A stretch of DNA of 64,000 nt from Pseudomonas linyingensis. GTDB taxonomy: Bacteria; Pseudomonadota; Gammaproteobacteria; Pseudomonadales; Pseudomonadaceae. The stretch is taken from assembly GCF_900109175.1 (NCBI RefSeq), contig NZ_FNZE01000003.1, positions 154,174-218,173 on the forward strand, read 5' to 3'. The notes beneath the pieces were generated by a model. It searched no databases. It was given only the letters and a program-made list of their open reading frames with translations, and was not told the origin of the DNA. Position numbers and translations under genes: made by a program. Within the stretch, counting starts at the first letter, position 1. Every line of letters begins with the position of its first letter. Of this stretch, positions 21,735 to 31,693 are shown in pieces.

Positions 21735-21967
21735 CCTGGTTACTGGCTTTTGCGGTCATGCTGCTGGTGGTATTCGGCATGGCTATCGGAGTGATCATGG
21801 GGCGCAAGCCGATCGCCGGCTCCTGTGGCGGTATCGCCAACCTGGGCATCGAGAAGGACGAGTGTCCGATCTGCGGTGGTGACACCCAGAAGTGCGAGGA
21901 AGCCAACAGCGAAGGTGACGGCAAGCCGTCCGCTGTGCAGGCCTACGACGCGACCCGTCGCAGCTGA
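21731..21967 (+). CDS. nqrM: Na+-NQR maturation protein NqrM
   Basis: A 78-aa protein with one N-terminal membrane helix (about 3-24) and a Cys-rich tail: GSCGG, then CPICGGDTQKC. NqrM is required to deliver iron for the NqrD/E site. It overlaps apbE by 4 bp and ends the operon just before a strong terminator. Confidence 0.93.
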   Translation: MTWLLAFAVMLLVVFGMAIGVIMGRKPIAGSCGGIANLGIEKDECPICGGDTQKCEEANSEGDGKPSAVQAYDATRRS

Positions 21968-21973
21968 ACCCCG

Positions 21974-22007
21974 ACGGGGCAGTGACCATCACTGCCCCGT
22001 TTTTATT
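21974..22007 (+). terminator. Terminator of the nqr operon
   Basis: Ten-bp perfect arms (ACGGGGCAGT / ACTGCCCCGT) with a 7-nt loop followed by TTTTATTT, starting 6 bp after the nqrM stop. Confidence 0.93.
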
Positions 22008-22010
22008 TAC

Positions 22011-22081
22011 GGTCGCCGACCGCGAGCCACGGGGCTCGCGACATGAATCCGGCGCCGGATGTGAGGCCCGCCTGATGCGGG
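22011..22081 (+). other. Cluster of inverted repeats before sthA
   Basis: Four small inverted repeats lie end to end: GGTC..GACC (22011-22021), CGCGAGCC-ACGG-GGCTCGCG (22021-22040), the 14-bp palindrome ATCCGGCGCCGGAT (22047-22060), and CCCGC..GCGGG near 22067-22081. The sthA Shine-Dalgarno TAAGGAG follows. This could be a structured mRNA leader or operator sites; I see no clear -10/-35 pair here. Confidence 0.5.
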
Positions 22082-22108
22082 TTGCAGTTTGTCCCTAAGG
22101 AGTGACAG

Positions 22109-23503
22109 ATGGCCGTCTACAACTATGACGTGGTGGTGCTGGGCTCGGGCCCGGCAGGCGAGGGGGCGGCGATGAGCGCCGCCAAGAGCGGGCGCAAGGT
22201 GGCGGTGGTGGATAGCCGCAAGCTGGTTGGTGGCAACTGCACGCACCTGGGCACCATTCCCTCCAAGGCCCTGCGTCATTCGGTCCGCCAGATTCTGCAG
22301 TTCAACACCAATCCGATGTTCCGCCAGATCGGCGAGCCGCGCTGGTTCTCCTTCCCCGATGTGCTGAAGAGCGCCGAGTTGGTGATCGACAAGCAGGTCG
22401 CCTCGCGCACCGGCTACTACGCACGCAATCGCGTCGACGTGTTCTTCGGTACCGCTAGTTTCGCCGACGAGCACACCATCGAGGTGGTGACCCACAACGG
22501 CGTGGTGGAAAAGCTGGTGACCAAGCAGGTGGTGGTGGCCACCGGCTCGCGTCCCTACCGTCCGGCCGATGTCGACTTCAGCCATCCGCGGATCTACGAC
22601 AGCGACACCATCCTCAACCTCAGCCACACCCCGCGGCGAATGATCATCTACGGAGCCGGGGTCATCGGTTGCGAATATGCGTCGATCTTCAGTGGCCTGG
22701 GGGTGCTGGTCGACCTGATCGACAACCGCGACCAGTTGCTCAGCTTCCTGGATGACGAGATTTCCGATGCGCTGAGCTATCACCTGCGCAACAACAACGT
22801 GCTGATCCGTCACCACGAGGAGTACGAGCGCATCGAGGGTCAGGATCACGGCGTGGTGCTACACCTGAAGTCGGGCAAGAAGATCAAGGCCGATGCCCTG
22901 CTGTGGTGCAACGGCCGTACCGGCAACACTGACAAGCTCGCTCTGGAGAACGTCGGTATCGAGGCCAACAGCCGCGGGCAGATTGCCGTCGACCAGCACT
23001 ACCGCACCAGTGTGGCGAACATCTACGCCGCCGGCGACGTGATCGGCTGGCCGAGCCTGGCCAGTGCCGCCTACGACCAGGGGCGCTCGGCCGCCGGCAA
23101 CATCGTCGACAACGACAGCTGGCACTTCGTCGATGACGTGCCGACCGGTATCTACACCATTCCGGAGATCAGCTCGATCGGCAAGAACGAGCAGGAGCTG
23201 ACCAAGGAGAAGATCCCTTACGAGGTCGGCAAGGCGTTCTTCAAGTCGATGGCGCGCGCGCAGATCTCCAACGAGCGGGTCGGCATGCTGAAGATCCTCT
23301 TCCATCGCGAGAGCCTGCAGATCCTCGGCGTGCACTGCTTCGGCTACCAGGCCTCGGAAATCGTCCATATCGGTCAGGCGATCATGAATCAGAAGGGCGA
23401 GGCGAATACCATCAAGTATTTCATCAACACCACCTTCAACTACCCGACCATGGCCGAAGCCTATCGGGTGGCGGCGTTCGATGGCCTCAACCGGCTTTTT
23501 TGA
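22109..23503 (+). CDS. sthA: Soluble pyridine nucleotide transhydrogenase
   Basis: FAD-dependent enzyme (464 aa) that moves hydride between NADPH and NAD+. The N-terminal FAD motif is [14 protein letters not shown]. The segment [15 protein letters not shown] occupies the place of the CxxxxC redox disulfide of lipoamide dehydrogenases but has only one Cys, as expected for transhydrogenase. The second nucleotide motif is [16 protein letters not shown]. It directly follows the NADH-consuming Na+-NQR operon, a sensible redox neighbour, but has its own transcription unit by terminator placement. Confidence 0.96.
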   Translation: MAVYNYDVVVLGSGPAGEGAAMSAAKSGRKVAVVDSRKLVGGNCTHLGTIPSKALRHSVRQILQFNTNPMFRQIGEPRWFSFPDVLKSAELVIDKQVASRTGYYARNRVDVFFGTASFADEHTIEVVTHNGVVEKLVTKQVVVATGSRPYRPADVDFSHPRIYDSDTILNLSHTPRRMIIYGAGVIGCEYASIFSGLGVLVDLIDNRDQLLSFLDDEISDALSYHLRNNNVLIRHHEEYERIEGQDHGVVLHLKSGKKIKADALLWCNGRTGNTDKLALENVGIEANSRGQIAVDQHYRTSVANIYAAGDVIGWPSLASAAYDQGRSAAGNIVDNDSWHFVDDVPTGIYTIPEISSIGKNEQELTKEKIPYEVGKAFFKSMARAQISNERVGMLKILFHRESLQILGVHCFGYQASEIVHIGQAIMNQKGEANTIKYFINTTFNYPTMAEAYRVAAFDGLNRLF

Positions 23504-23545
23504 GCGGCTCCGACCGGTGGCCTGAGCCGGTCGGAGAGTGGCCGC

Positions 23546-24268
23546 TCAGCGATTCCCGAGGGTGGCTATGGCCAAACCGGGAAAGTCTGTGATCAGGCTG
23601 TCCACGCCCAGGTCGGCGAGCCGGCGCATCAGCACCGGTTCGTTGACCGTCCACACCGACACGTGCAGTCCGAGCTGCTGCGCCCGGCGCAGGCGCTCCG
23701 GACTGCACAGTGTCCAGTTCAGCACCAGCATGCTGCATTCGTAGCGCTGCGCCACCTTCAGCGGATCGAGCCAGGCGTACTCGGCCACCAGGCCACGGGC
23801 CAGCTGCGGCGCCAGTTCCTGCAGGGCGCGTAGCACGCTGCGCGAGCTGCTGGTGACGGTCACCTTGTCTTCCAGGCCGAACTCGCCGGTCAGAGCGGCA
23901 ATCGCCTTGACCATGCGCTCGGCGCGAACTCTCGAGGCGCTTTTCACCTCCAGCTGCCAGTGCTCAAAGGGGCAGTGCGCGAACAGCGTGCGCAGGCGCG
24001 GAATCGGGCAGGGTTGCGGCCAGGCGGGTCCGGCGGCGCGGGCATCGAGCTGCTCTAGCTCGGCGGCGCTGTAGCGGGCGACCTTGCCGCGCTGACCGGT
24101 GGTGCGCTTGAGGGTGGGGTCGTGGATCACCATCAGCTGGTCGTCGGCGGACAGGTGCAGGTCCAGCTCGCAGCGGGTCACGCCCTGCTCGAGGCAGCGC
24201 TGGAAGCTGGCGAGGGTGTTTTCCGGGGTCTCGCCCCGGGCGCCGCGATGGCCGTAGATGAGGGGCAC
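23546..24268 (-). CDS. Glycerophosphodiester phosphodiesterase family protein
   Basis: Cytosolic-type GDPD (240 aa) expected to hydrolyse glycerophosphodiesters to glycerol-3-phosphate and an alcohol. The GDPD signature is complete: HRGARGETPENTLASF, then CELDLHLSADDQLMVIHDPTLKRTT, with the metal-binding Glu/Asp and two His; WTVNEP and DSLITDFP close the barrel. The GTG at 24268 is chosen because AAGGAG lies 5 bp before it and the protein begins at the catalytic motif; upstream extension lacks similarity. No signal peptide. It converges on sthA. Confidence 0.9.
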   Translation of the reverse strand: MPLIYGHRGARGETPENTLASFQRCLEQGVTRCELDLHLSADDQLMVIHDPTLKRTTGQRGKVARYSAAELEQLDARAAGPAWPQPCPIPRLRTLFAHCPFEHWQLEVKSASRVRAERMVKAIAALTGEFGLEDKVTVTSSSRSVLRALQELAPQLARGLVAEYAWLDPLKVAQRYECSMLVLNWTLCSPERLRRAQQLGLHVSVWTVNEPVLMRRLADLGVDSLITDFPGLAIATLGNR

Positions 24269-24481
24269 GACGGCTCCTTGAACGATGGGCTGATGTTGTC
24301 TTCTATCACGGCGCGCCGGCTTTGGGGAGGGGCTGCCCGGGGTGGCGGTGCGCGCCGCCCGGCGTTGCGGTAGACTGCCGCCGGTCCGGCGAACTGCCGG
24401 CCAGTGGCGTGGTCTGTAAGCAGTCGCAGCCCACACCGTGACAAACGGACGTCTTCCTTTCGCCTGCAAAGCAGCCCAAGC

Positions 24482-25729
24482 ATGTTCAGACCCTTATCCG
24501 TCTTTATCGGTATGCGTTACACGCGTGCCAAACGTCGCAACCACTTCATCTCGTTCATTTCCCTCACCTCGATGGTCGGTCTCGCCCTTGGTGTGCTGGT
24601 GATGATCCTGGTGTTGTCGGTGATGAACGGTTTCGACCGCGAACTGCGTACGCGCATCCTCGGCATGGTGCCGCACGCGACCATCAGCAGTTACCAGCCG
24701 ATCGACGACTGGCAAGCGCTGGCCTCCCAGGTGGCCAAGCATCCCGAGGTGGTGGCGGTGGCGCCGTTCAGTCAGCTGCAGGGCATGCTCACCCACAGCG
24801 GCGGGGTGCAGCCGGTGCTGGTCAACGCGGTACTGCCGGAGGCGGAGAAGAACGTCTCGATCATCGATCAGCACATGGTCCAGGGCCGGCTGGACGATCT
24901 GCAGAGCGGCGAGTTCGGCATTATCATCGGCGAGATCACCGCGCGGCGCTTCCGGGTCAATGTCGGCGACAAGCTGACCTTCATCCTGCCCGAGGCTTCG
25001 GTGACCCCGGGCGGGGTGTTCCCGCGCCTCAAGCGCTTCACCGTGGTCGGCGTGTTCAAGGTCGGCGCCGAGCTGGACAGCTCGCTGGCGCTGATCCACA
25101 TTGGCGATGCCGCACGCCTGTCGCGCTGGCAGGAAAACCAGGTGGAGGGCGTGCGCCTCAAGCTCAAGGATCTGTTCCTGGCGCCGCAGGTGGCCTGGGA
25201 GATTGCCGGCAGCTTCGGCAGCGAGGATTACGTCGCTCGCGACTGGACGCGCAGCCATGGCAGCCTGTTCCAGGCGATCCAGATGGAAAAGACCATGATC
25301 GGCCTGTTGCTGCTGCTGATCGTCGCGGTGGCCGCCTTCAACATCATCTCCACCCTGGTGATGGTGGTGACCGACAAGAAGGCCGATATCGCCATCCTGC
25401 GCACCCTGGGCATGACCCCGCGGCAGATCATGCTGGTGTTCATGGTTCAGGGCACGGTGATCGGCGTGGTCGGCACCCTGATCGGTGGCGTGCTCGGGGT
25501 GATTTCCGCGCTCAACGTTACCGCCTGGGTCGCCGCGCTGGAGAACCTGCTGGGGCAGAAGTTCCTCAGCTCGGATGTGTATTTCATCAACTACCTGCCG
25601 TCGCAGCTGCGTGTCGAGGATGTGGTGCTGATCTGCTCGGCGGCGCTGCTGATGAGCTTCTTCGCCACCCTGTACCCGGCCTGGCGGGCAGCGCGTACCC
25701 AGCCGGCGGAGGCTCTGCGCTATGAGTAA
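24482..25729 (+). CDS. lolC: Lipoprotein-releasing ABC permease, LolC/LolE family
   Basis: Inner-membrane permease (415 aa) that extracts mature lipoproteins and hands them to LolA. It has one N-terminal helix (about 22-47, [19 protein letters not shown]), a large periplasmic domain and three C-terminal helices. The Hook-like segment [15 protein letters not shown] resembles LolC rather than LolE. The gene is followed by lolD with an 8-bp overlap but no lolE comes after, so the single permease may work as a homodimer (LolF-like), or lolE lies elsewhere. Confidence 0.92.
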   Translation: MFRPLSVFIGMRYTRAKRRNHFISFISLTSMVGLALGVLVMILVLSVMNGFDRELRTRILGMVPHATISSYQPIDDWQALASQVAKHPEVVAVAPFSQLQGMLTHSGGVQPVLVNAVLPEAEKNVSIIDQHMVQGRLDDLQSGEFGIIIGEITARRFRVNVGDKLTFILPEASVTPGGVFPRLKRFTVVGVFKVGAELDSSLALIHIGDAARLSRWQENQVEGVRLKLKDLFLAPQVAWEIAGSFGSEDYVARDWTRSHGSLFQAIQMEKTMIGLLLLLIVAVAAFNIISTLVMVVTDKKADIAILRTLGMTPRQIMLVFMVQGTVIGVVGTLIGGVLGVISALNVTAWVAALENLLGQKFLSSDVYFINYLPSQLRVEDVVLICSAALLMSFFATLYPAWRAARTQPAEALRYE

Positions 25730-26411
25730 TGACAAGGCGGTGCTGCTGTGCCGCAACCTCGGCAAGCGTTACGAGGAAGGCCCGCAGTCGGTGGAGGTAC
25801 TCGCCGGCGTCGAGCTGGCCCTGCAGCCCGGCGAGCGGGTGGCCATCGTCGGTAGCTCAGGCTCCGGCAAGACCACGTTGCTCAACCTGCTCGGCGGTCT
25901 GGATACACCCAGCGAGGGCAGCGTCTGGCTGGCGGGGGAGGAGCTGTCGGCCCTCAATGAGAATGCTCGCGGCCTGCTGCGCAACCGCGCCATGGGCTTC
26001 GTCTACCAGTTCCATCACCTGCTGCCGGAGTTCAGTGCGCTGGAGAACGTGTGCATGCCGCTGTTGATCGGGCGTATGCCGATCGGCGAGGCGCGCGAGA
26101 AGGCGCGTGCGCTGCTGGAACGGGTCGGTCTGGGTCATCGCCTGGGTCACAAGCCGGCCGAGCTGTCCGGCGGCGAGCGCCAGCGTGTGGCCATCGCCCG
26201 CGCCCTGGTCAATCGGCCGGCGCTGGTGCTGCTCGACGAGCCGACCGGCAACCTCGACCAGCACACTGCGAAGGGTATCCAGGAGCTGATGCAGGAGCTG
26301 AGCAGCTCGCTGCACACGGCCTTCCTGGTTGTGACCCACGACGTTGCCCTGGCGCGGCAGATGGATCGCATCCTGCGTCTGGAAGACGGGCGTCTGGTGG
26401 CGGTGGAGTAG
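25722..26411 (+). CDS. lolD: Lipoprotein-releasing ABC ATPase LolD
   Basis: ATP-binding subunit (229 aa) of the Lol exporter. Walker [13 protein letters not shown] (about 44), signature [15 protein letters not shown], Walker [13 protein letters not shown] and the His switch TH are all intact. It overlaps lolC and is followed by a convergent gene, ending the operon. Confidence 0.96.
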   Translation: MSNDKAVLLCRNLGKRYEEGPQSVEVLAGVELALQPGERVAIVGSSGSGKTTLLNLLGGLDTPSEGSVWLAGEELSALNENARGLLRNRAMGFVYQFHHLLPEFSALENVCMPLLIGRMPIGEAREKARALLERVGLGHRLGHKPAELSGGERQRVAIARALVNRPALVLLDEPTGNLDQHTAKGIQELMQELSSSLHTAFLVVTHDVALARQMDRILRLEDGRLVAVE

Positions 26412-26427
26412 TCGGCGCGCCGACGGC

Positions 26428-26958
26428 TCAGGGGTGGCGTTGCTGGCGGCGCAGGAGCTGACGCTTTTGCCAGCTGCGCCGAACCCACCAGCGCCAGTAG
26501 AGCATGGTCAGGCTGTAGCCCAGGATGGCGCAGACCACGCCGGACACGAACGAGCCGAGCAGGAAGGGTTGCCACAGGGCGCCCAGCTCGCTGGTGATCC
26601 ACTCCAGGCTCAGGTGCTCGGGCAGGCTGATCGCGGGCAGCTGCATCATCCACGCGCCCAGTTTGTAGGTGCAGTAGAACACCGGCGGCATGGTGATCGG
26701 ATTGGTCAGCCAGACCAGGCCGATGGAGATCGGCAGGTTGCCGCGGACCGGGATGGCCAGCGAGGCGGCCAGCAGCATCTGCATGGGGATCGGAATGAAG
26801 GCGGCGAACAGACCCACGGCCATGGCCCGCGCCACCGAATGGCGGTTGAGGTGCCAGAGGTTGGCGTCGTGGATCAGGTGGCCGAGAAAGCGCAGGGACT
26901 TGTTGCTCCTGATGCTGTCCGGGTCAGGCATGTATCGCTTGAAAATACGGCGCGGCAT
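26428..26958 (-). CDS. DUF2062 membrane protein
   Basis: A 176-aa inner-membrane protein starting MPRRIFKRYMPDPDSI, with DUF2062 features: SVARAMAVGLFAAFIPIPMQMLLA followed by NLPISIGLVWLTNPITMPPVFY. It has about three hydrophobic segments and a very basic C-terminus (RRSWQKRQLLRRQQRHP). Function is not established. It occupies the PA2985 position between the Lol genes and comEC. It ends 16 bp from lolD. Confidence 0.85.
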   Translation of the reverse strand: MPRRIFKRYMPDPDSIRSNKSLRFLGHLIHDANLWHLNRHSVARAMAVGLFAAFIPIPMQMLLAASLAIPVRGNLPISIGLVWLTNPITMPPVFYCTYKLGAWMMQLPAISLPEHLSLEWITSELGALWQPFLLGSFVSGVVCAILGYSLTMLYWRWWVRRSWQKRQLLRRQQRHP

Positions 26959-27107
26959 AGGGGCTCTCGGCGGAGATTAAGCGCCAGTATTATGCACAGA
27001 ATCCACCGCCTATGGATCCGCCGGAACAAATTTCCGGACAGGTTGTCGGTCATTCTGTAACAGGGTTTCACCAGCGCCGTCTGTCGGCCAGCTCAAGGAT
27101 GAGTGTC

Positions 27108-29333
27108 ATGCGATTGGGAATGATCGCGCTCTGTGGCGGGCTGCTGTGCCTGCGCTTTCTGCCGCAATTGCCGGCCACTGGCGTGCTGCTCATGCTGGCT
27201 GTGCTGGGTGCGGTCCTGCTGGGGTCGCGCCTCTACCCGCTGGGTCTGTTCCTGCTCGGTCTGGCCTGGGGTTGTGGCTCGGCGCAACTGGCGCTGGACG
27301 ACCGTCTGCCCGTCGAGCTGGACGGCCAGACCCTGTGGCTGCAGGGGCGGGTCGCCGGCTTGCCGGAGGAGGGGGCGGGTGTCGTGCGTTTCTACCTGGA
27401 GCAGGCCGAGTCGCGCCGTGCGCAGTTGCCGCAGCGCCTGCGTCTGTCCTGGTACGATCCGCCAGCGCTGGTCGCCGGCGAGGTCTGGCGTCTGGCCGTG
27501 CGTCTCAAGCGGCCGCGCGGTCAGGTCAATCCACATGCCTTCGACTATGAAGCCTGGCTCACCGCGCGGCGTATCGGCGCCACTGGTACGGTGAAGGCTG
27601 GCGAGCGGCTGGACGTCGCCGAGGGGCCTGCCGGTTGGCGCGACAGTTTGCGCCACCGCCTGCTGGCGGTGGACGCGCGCGGCCGCGAAGGCACCCTGGC
27701 GGCGCTGGTGCTGGGAGACGGCTCGGGGTTGAGCGACGTCGATTGGCAGATTCTCCAGGCCACCGGCACCGTCCATCTGCTGGTGATCTCCGGGCAGCAC
27801 GTGGCGCTGCTCGGTGGACTGCTCTATGCGCTGGTGCTCGGGTTGTTCCGTCTTGGCTGGTGGCCGCGCCAGTGGCCGTGGCTGCCATTCGCCTGCGGGC
27901 TGGCGATGCTCGGCGCGCTGGGTTATGGCTTGCTGGCCGGCTTTGAAGTACCGGTGCAGCGGGCCTGCGCCATGCTCGCGGTGCTGCTGTTGTGGCGCTG
28001 GCGTTTTCGCCATCTGGGCGTCTGGCTGCCACTGCTGGTGGCGCTGAGCCTGGTGCTGCTGGCCGAGCCGCTGGCCAGCCTGCAGCCGGGCTTCTGGTTG
28101 TCGTTCGCGGCGGTGGCGTTGCTGGCTTGGTGTTTCAGTGGGCGGCTTGGGCCTCCGGCCGGCTGGCAGATGCTGCTGCGTGCGCAGTGGGCGATGGCGC
28201 TGGGGTTGTTGCCGCTGTTGCTGGCTCTGGGTTTGCCGGTCAGTGCCAGTGGCCCGCTGGCCAATCTGCTGGCCGTGCCCTGGGTCGGTATCGCGGTGGT
28301 GCCGCTGGCGCTGCTCGGCACCCTGCTGTTGCCGCTGTCCGGCGTAGGCAGCGGCCTGCTGTGGCTGGCCGGCACCCAGCTGGAACTGCTGTTCGCCCTG
28401 CTGGCCTGGCTGGCCGAACTGGCGCCGGCCGTGCAGCTGGCGGCTGCGCCGGGTTGGGCGGTGCTGCTTGGAGGCCTCGGCATGCTGTTGACATTGTTGC
28501 CGGTGGGCATCCCGGTGCGCCTGTTCGGCGTGCTGATGGTGCTGCCGCTGCTGTCGCCGCCGGTGGAGCCGGTACCCGCGGGGCAGGCCGAGGTGCATGT
28601 GCTGGATGTCGGGCAGGGCCTGGCGGTGCTGGTGCGTACCCGCGGACATGTCGTGTTGTATGACGCGGGGCCTGCCGCTCGCGGCTTCGACAGCGGTGCG
28701 AAGGTGGTGCTGCCGACCCTGCGTGGTCTCGGCGTGCGGCAGCTGGATTTGCTGCTGCTCAGTCACGCCGATCAGGACCACGCCGGCGGAGCGGCTGCGC
28801 TGCTGGCCGGACTGCCGGTAGCGCGGCTGCTCAGTGGCGAGGCGCCGGCCCTGCAGCTGCCCCGTGTCGCCGAGGCCTGTCGGGATGGCGAGCGCTGGCA
28901 GTGGGATGGCGTGCAGTTCACCACCTGGTTCTGGGATGCGGCGGGGAATGCCAACGATGCCTCGTGCCTGCTGCTGGTCGAGGCGCAGGGTGAGCGCCTG
29001 CTGCTGACCGGCGACATCGGCGTCGCTGGCGAACGGCATCTGCTCGGCAGTGGACACGACCTGCGCGCCGACTGGCTGCTGGCGGCTCATCACGGCAGTC
29101 GCAGCTCCTCCTCGGCGGGTTTCGTCGCCGCGGTGGCGCCGCAGGCGGTGGTGTTTTCCCGCAGTTGGCTCAATTCGTTCGGTCACCCCCATCCGTCGGT
29201 GGTGGCGCGTTACCGGGCGGCGGGTGCCCGCCTGCACGATACCGCCAGCGACGGTGCGCTGCGCATCCAACTGGGGCGTCGCGTGGCGCTCCTCAGCGAG
29301 CGTGGTGAATCACGTTTCTGGCGGGAAAAATGA
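27108..29333 (+). CDS. comEC: DNA internalisation protein ComEC/Rec2
   Basis: Polytopic channel protein (741 aa) for uptake of transforming DNA. N-terminal helices lead into a soluble OB-like domain, then the Competence membrane domain with VISGQHVALLGGLLYAL, and a C-terminal metallo-beta-lactamase domain (from about 525) with LDVGQGLAVLV, LLLSHADQDHAGG and AAHHGS. ATG 27108 has AAGGAT 7 bp upstream; another Met at 27099 would add three residues. The gene appears intact, so natural transformability is possible. Confidence 0.92.
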   Translation: MRLGMIALCGGLLCLRFLPQLPATGVLLMLAVLGAVLLGSRLYPLGLFLLGLAWGCGSAQLALDDRLPVELDGQTLWLQGRVAGLPEEGAGVVRFYLEQAESRRAQLPQRLRLSWYDPPALVAGEVWRLAVRLKRPRGQVNPHAFDYEAWLTARRIGATGTVKAGERLDVAEGPAGWRDSLRHRLLAVDARGREGTLAALVLGDGSGLSDVDWQILQATGTVHLLVISGQHVALLGGLLYALVLGLFRLGWWPRQWPWLPFACGLAMLGALGYGLLAGFEVPVQRACAMLAVLLLWRWRFRHLGVWLPLLVALSLVLLAEPLASLQPGFWLSFAAVALLAWCFSGRLGPPAGWQMLLRAQWAMALGLLPLLLALGLPVSASGPLANLLAVPWVGIAVVPLALLGTLLLPLSGVGSGLLWLAGTQLELLFALLAWLAELAPAVQLAAAPGWAVLLGGLGMLLTLLPVGIPVRLFGVLMVLPLLSPPVEPVPAGQAEVHVLDVGQGLAVLVRTRGHVVLYDAGPAARGFDSGAKVVLPTLRGLGVRQLDLLLLSHADQDHAGGAAALLAGLPVARLLSGEAPALQLPRVAEACRDGERWQWDGVQFTTWFWDAAGNANDASCLLLVEAQGERLLLTGDIGVAGERHLLGSGHDLRADWLLAAHHGSRSSSSAGFVAAVAPQAVVFSRSWLNSFGHPHPSVVARYRAAGARLHDTASDGALRIQLGRRVALLSERGESRFWREK

Positions 29334-29404
29334 GAACGGCGGCGGGCGGCAGGTCTGCGACGCTGTGCTAGAGTGGCGCCACTTTTTTGAGGGGGTTGGC
29401 AACT

Positions 29405-30040
29405 GTGTGGGAACTGGTCAAAGCCGGCGGCTGGATGATGCTGCCGATCATTCTCTGTTCTATCGCGGCCATCGGCATCAGTGCCGAGCGCCTGTGGACT
29501 CTGCGTCCGGCACGGATCACGCCGGCCAATCTGCTCGGCCAGGTCTGGCGCTGGATTCAGGACAAGCAACTGGACGGCCAGAAGCTCAAGGAACTGCGGG
29601 CCTCGTCGCCGCTGGGCGAGGTGCTGGCCGCAGGCCTGGCCAACTCCAAGCATGGTCGCGAGGTGATGAAGGAGTGCATCGAGGAGGCAGCCGCCCGGGT
29701 CATCCATGAACTGGAGCGCTACCTCAACGCCTTGGGCACCATCGCCGCCATCGCACCGCTGCTCGGCCTGCTCGGCACCGTGCTGGGCATGATCGAGATC
29801 TTCAGCGGCTTCATGGGTAGCGGCATGGCCAATGCGCCGGTACTCGCCGGCGGCATCTCCAAGGCGCTGATCACCACTGCGGCCGGCCTGTTCGTCGGTA
29901 TTCCGGCCCTGTTCTTCCATCGCTACCTGCAGCGGCGCGTCGACGAGCTGGTGGTGGGTATGGAGCAGGAGGCCATCCGCCTGGTGGAAGTGGTGCAGGG
30001 CGACCGTGACGTCGATCTGGGCGAGGGCGGCAAGCGGTGA
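29405..30040 (+). CDS. ExbB/TolQ/MotA-family proton channel protein
   Basis: A 211-aa inner-membrane protein with three helices (about 8-26, 110-135, 150-172); LGTIAAIAPLLGLLGTVLGMIEIF and GISKALITTAAGLFVGIPALFF are the conserved channel segments. It pairs with the next gene, ExbD/TolR-like, to use proton motive force on a partner such as a TonB-type protein; no tonB is adjacent. The GTG at 29405, with GAGGGGG upstream, gives the family N-terminus MWELVKAGGWMMLPI. First gene of the lpxK-kdsB-murB operon. Confidence 0.9.
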   Translation: MWELVKAGGWMMLPIILCSIAAIGISAERLWTLRPARITPANLLGQVWRWIQDKQLDGQKLKELRASSPLGEVLAAGLANSKHGREVMKECIEEAAARVIHELERYLNALGTIAAIAPLLGLLGTVLGMIEIFSGFMGSGMANAPVLAGGISKALITTAAGLFVGIPALFFHRYLQRRVDELVVGMEQEAIRLVEVVQGDRDVDLGEGGKR

Positions 30041-30468
30041 AATTCCGGCGCAAACCACGGGAAAACGTCGAGATCGGCCTGGCGCCGCTGATCGACGTGG
30101 TGTTCATCCTGCTGCTGTTCTTCGTGGTGACCACCACCTTCACTCGCGAGACCCAGCTGAAGATCGACCTGCCGGAAGCTGACAGCGCGACGCCGGTGGA
30201 GGAAACCGAACTCAAGCAGCTGGAAGTCATGATCGCTGCCGACGGCAGTTATTCGCTCAACGGCCAGAGTCTGGTCAAGAGCGACCTGGCGACCCTGAGC
30301 AGTGCGCTGCAGAAGGAGTCGGCAGGTGACAGCAGCCTGCCGCTGGTGATCAGCGCCGATGCGCGTACCCCGCACCAGGCGGTGATCACGGCGATGGATG
30401 CGGCCGGCAAGCTGGGCTTCTCCCGCTTGCGCATCACCACGGTCGAAGCGCAGCCGGCCCAGCCCTGA
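30037..30468 (+). CDS. ExbD/TolR-family protein
   Basis: A 143-aa single-span partner of the preceding ExbB-like protein. The helix at about 17-36 contains the proton-carrying Asp in [12 protein letters not shown]. The periplasmic domain follows. GTG start, 4-bp overlap with the gene upstream and 1-bp overlap with lpxK, so translation is likely coupled. Confidence 0.9.
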   Translation: MKFRRKPRENVEIGLAPLIDVVFILLLFFVVTTTFTRETQLKIDLPEADSATPVEETELKQLEVMIAADGSYSLNGQSLVKSDLATLSSALQKESAGDSSLPLVISADARTPHQAVITAMDAAGKLGFSRLRITTVEAQPAQP

Positions 30469-31466
30469 TGAGTTTCGCCGAGCGTCTGTCGGCGGCCTGG
30501 TATCAAGGCCATCCGGCCCTGGTCCTGCTGCGCCCGCTGGAGGCCCTGTACCGGCGGGTGCAGCGGCGCCGGCGCGCCGACTTCCTCAGCGGTCGCAAGC
30601 CGGCCTGGCGCGCGCCGGTGCCGGTGGTCGTGGTCGGCAACATCACCGTCGGCGGTACCGGCAAGACACCGATGATTCTCTGGCTGATCGAGCACTGCCG
30701 CGCCCGCGGGCTGCGTGTCGGTGTGGTCAGTCGTGGTTATGGCTCCACGCCGCCCAGTCTGCCCTGGCGGGTGCGTCCCGGCCAGCGCGCGACAGAGGCC
30801 GGTGACGAGCCGCTGATGATCGTCGAGCGCAGCGGCGTGCCGCTGATGATCGATCCCGACCGTTCGCGGGCGGTGCAGGCGTTGCTCGCCGAGGAGCCGC
30901 TGGACCTGATCCTCAGCGACGACGGCCTGCAGCACTACCGCCTGGCCCGCGATCTGGAGCTGGTGCTGATCGATGCCGCGCGCGGCCTCGGCAATCGCCG
31001 CTGCCTGCCGGCCGGTCCGCTGCGCGAGCCACTGGAGCGCCTGGCCGAAGTGGACGCCTGCCTGCTCAACGGTGCGGCCGGCGACAGCGAGGCCGGTTTC
31101 GCCTTCAACCTGCGTCCCTCTGCGCTGGTCAACCTGGTCAGCGGCGAGCGTCGCCCCCTCGACAGTCTGCCCGCGGGGCAGGCGGTGCACGCGGTGGCCG
31201 GTATCGGCAATCCGCAGCGTTTCTTCACGACCCTCGAGGCGCTACACTGGCGCCCGGTTCCGCATGCCTTTGCCGACCACGCGAGCTACAGTCGCGAGGA
31301 TCTGCGCTTCAGTCCGGCCCTGCCGTTGCTGATGACCGAGAAGGATGCGGTGAAATGCCGGGCATTTGCCGCCGATGACTGGTGGTATCTGGCGGTCGAT
31401 GGTCTGCCGTCACCGGCCTTCGTGGTCTGGTTCGACGCACAGCTCGAGCGCCTGCTGCCACGCTGA
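30468..31466 (+). CDS. lpxK: Tetraacyldisaccharide 4'-kinase LpxK
   Basis: A 332-aa membrane-associated kinase that phosphorylates the lipid A disaccharide precursor to lipid IVA. The unusual LpxK P-loop [16 protein letters not shown] is near residue 60, and the [16 protein letters not shown] segment with its catalytic Asp and His is near 150. An N-terminal amphipathic stretch is typical. Located with kdsB, joining lipid A and Kdo synthesis. Confidence 0.97.
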   Translation: MSFAERLSAAWYQGHPALVLLRPLEALYRRVQRRRRADFLSGRKPAWRAPVPVVVVGNITVGGTGKTPMILWLIEHCRARGLRVGVVSRGYGSTPPSLPWRVRPGQRATEAGDEPLMIVERSGVPLMIDPDRSRAVQALLAEEPLDLILSDDGLQHYRLARDLELVLIDAARGLGNRRCLPAGPLREPLERLAEVDACLLNGAAGDSEAGFAFNLRPSALVNLVSGERRPLDSLPAGQAVHAVAGIGNPQRFFTTLEALHWRPVPHAFADHASYSREDLRFSPALPLLMTEKDAVKCRAFAADDWWYLAVDGLPSPAFVVWFDAQLERLLPR

Positions 31467-31507
31467 CGCCGGCGGTCCCCCCTGATGTGTCACTCCAGGA
31501 CTGGACC

Positions 31508-31693
31508 ATGGACCCGAAACTTCTCGATATTCTCGCCTGCCCGCTGTGCAAGGGCCCCCTCAAGCTCAGCGACGACAAGTCCGAGCTGATCTGCAAGGCC
31601 GACGCCCTGGCCTTTCCGGTGCGCGACGGCATTCCGGTGATGCTCGAAGGCGAGGCGCGCACCCTGACCGTCGACGAGCGCCTGGACAAATGA
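31508..31693 (+). CDS. Trm112/YcaR-family zinc-ribbon-like protein
   Basis: A 61-aa protein starting [18 protein letters not shown]. The CPLC pair and a later Cys in [20 protein letters not shown] fit the UPF0434/Trm112-like family. It is usually found between lpxK and kdsB; its role is uncertain. The stop overlaps the kdsB start by 4 bp. Confidence 0.9.
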   Translation: MDPKLLDILACPLCKGPLKLSDDKSELICKADALAFPVRDGIPVMLEGEARTLTVDERLDK

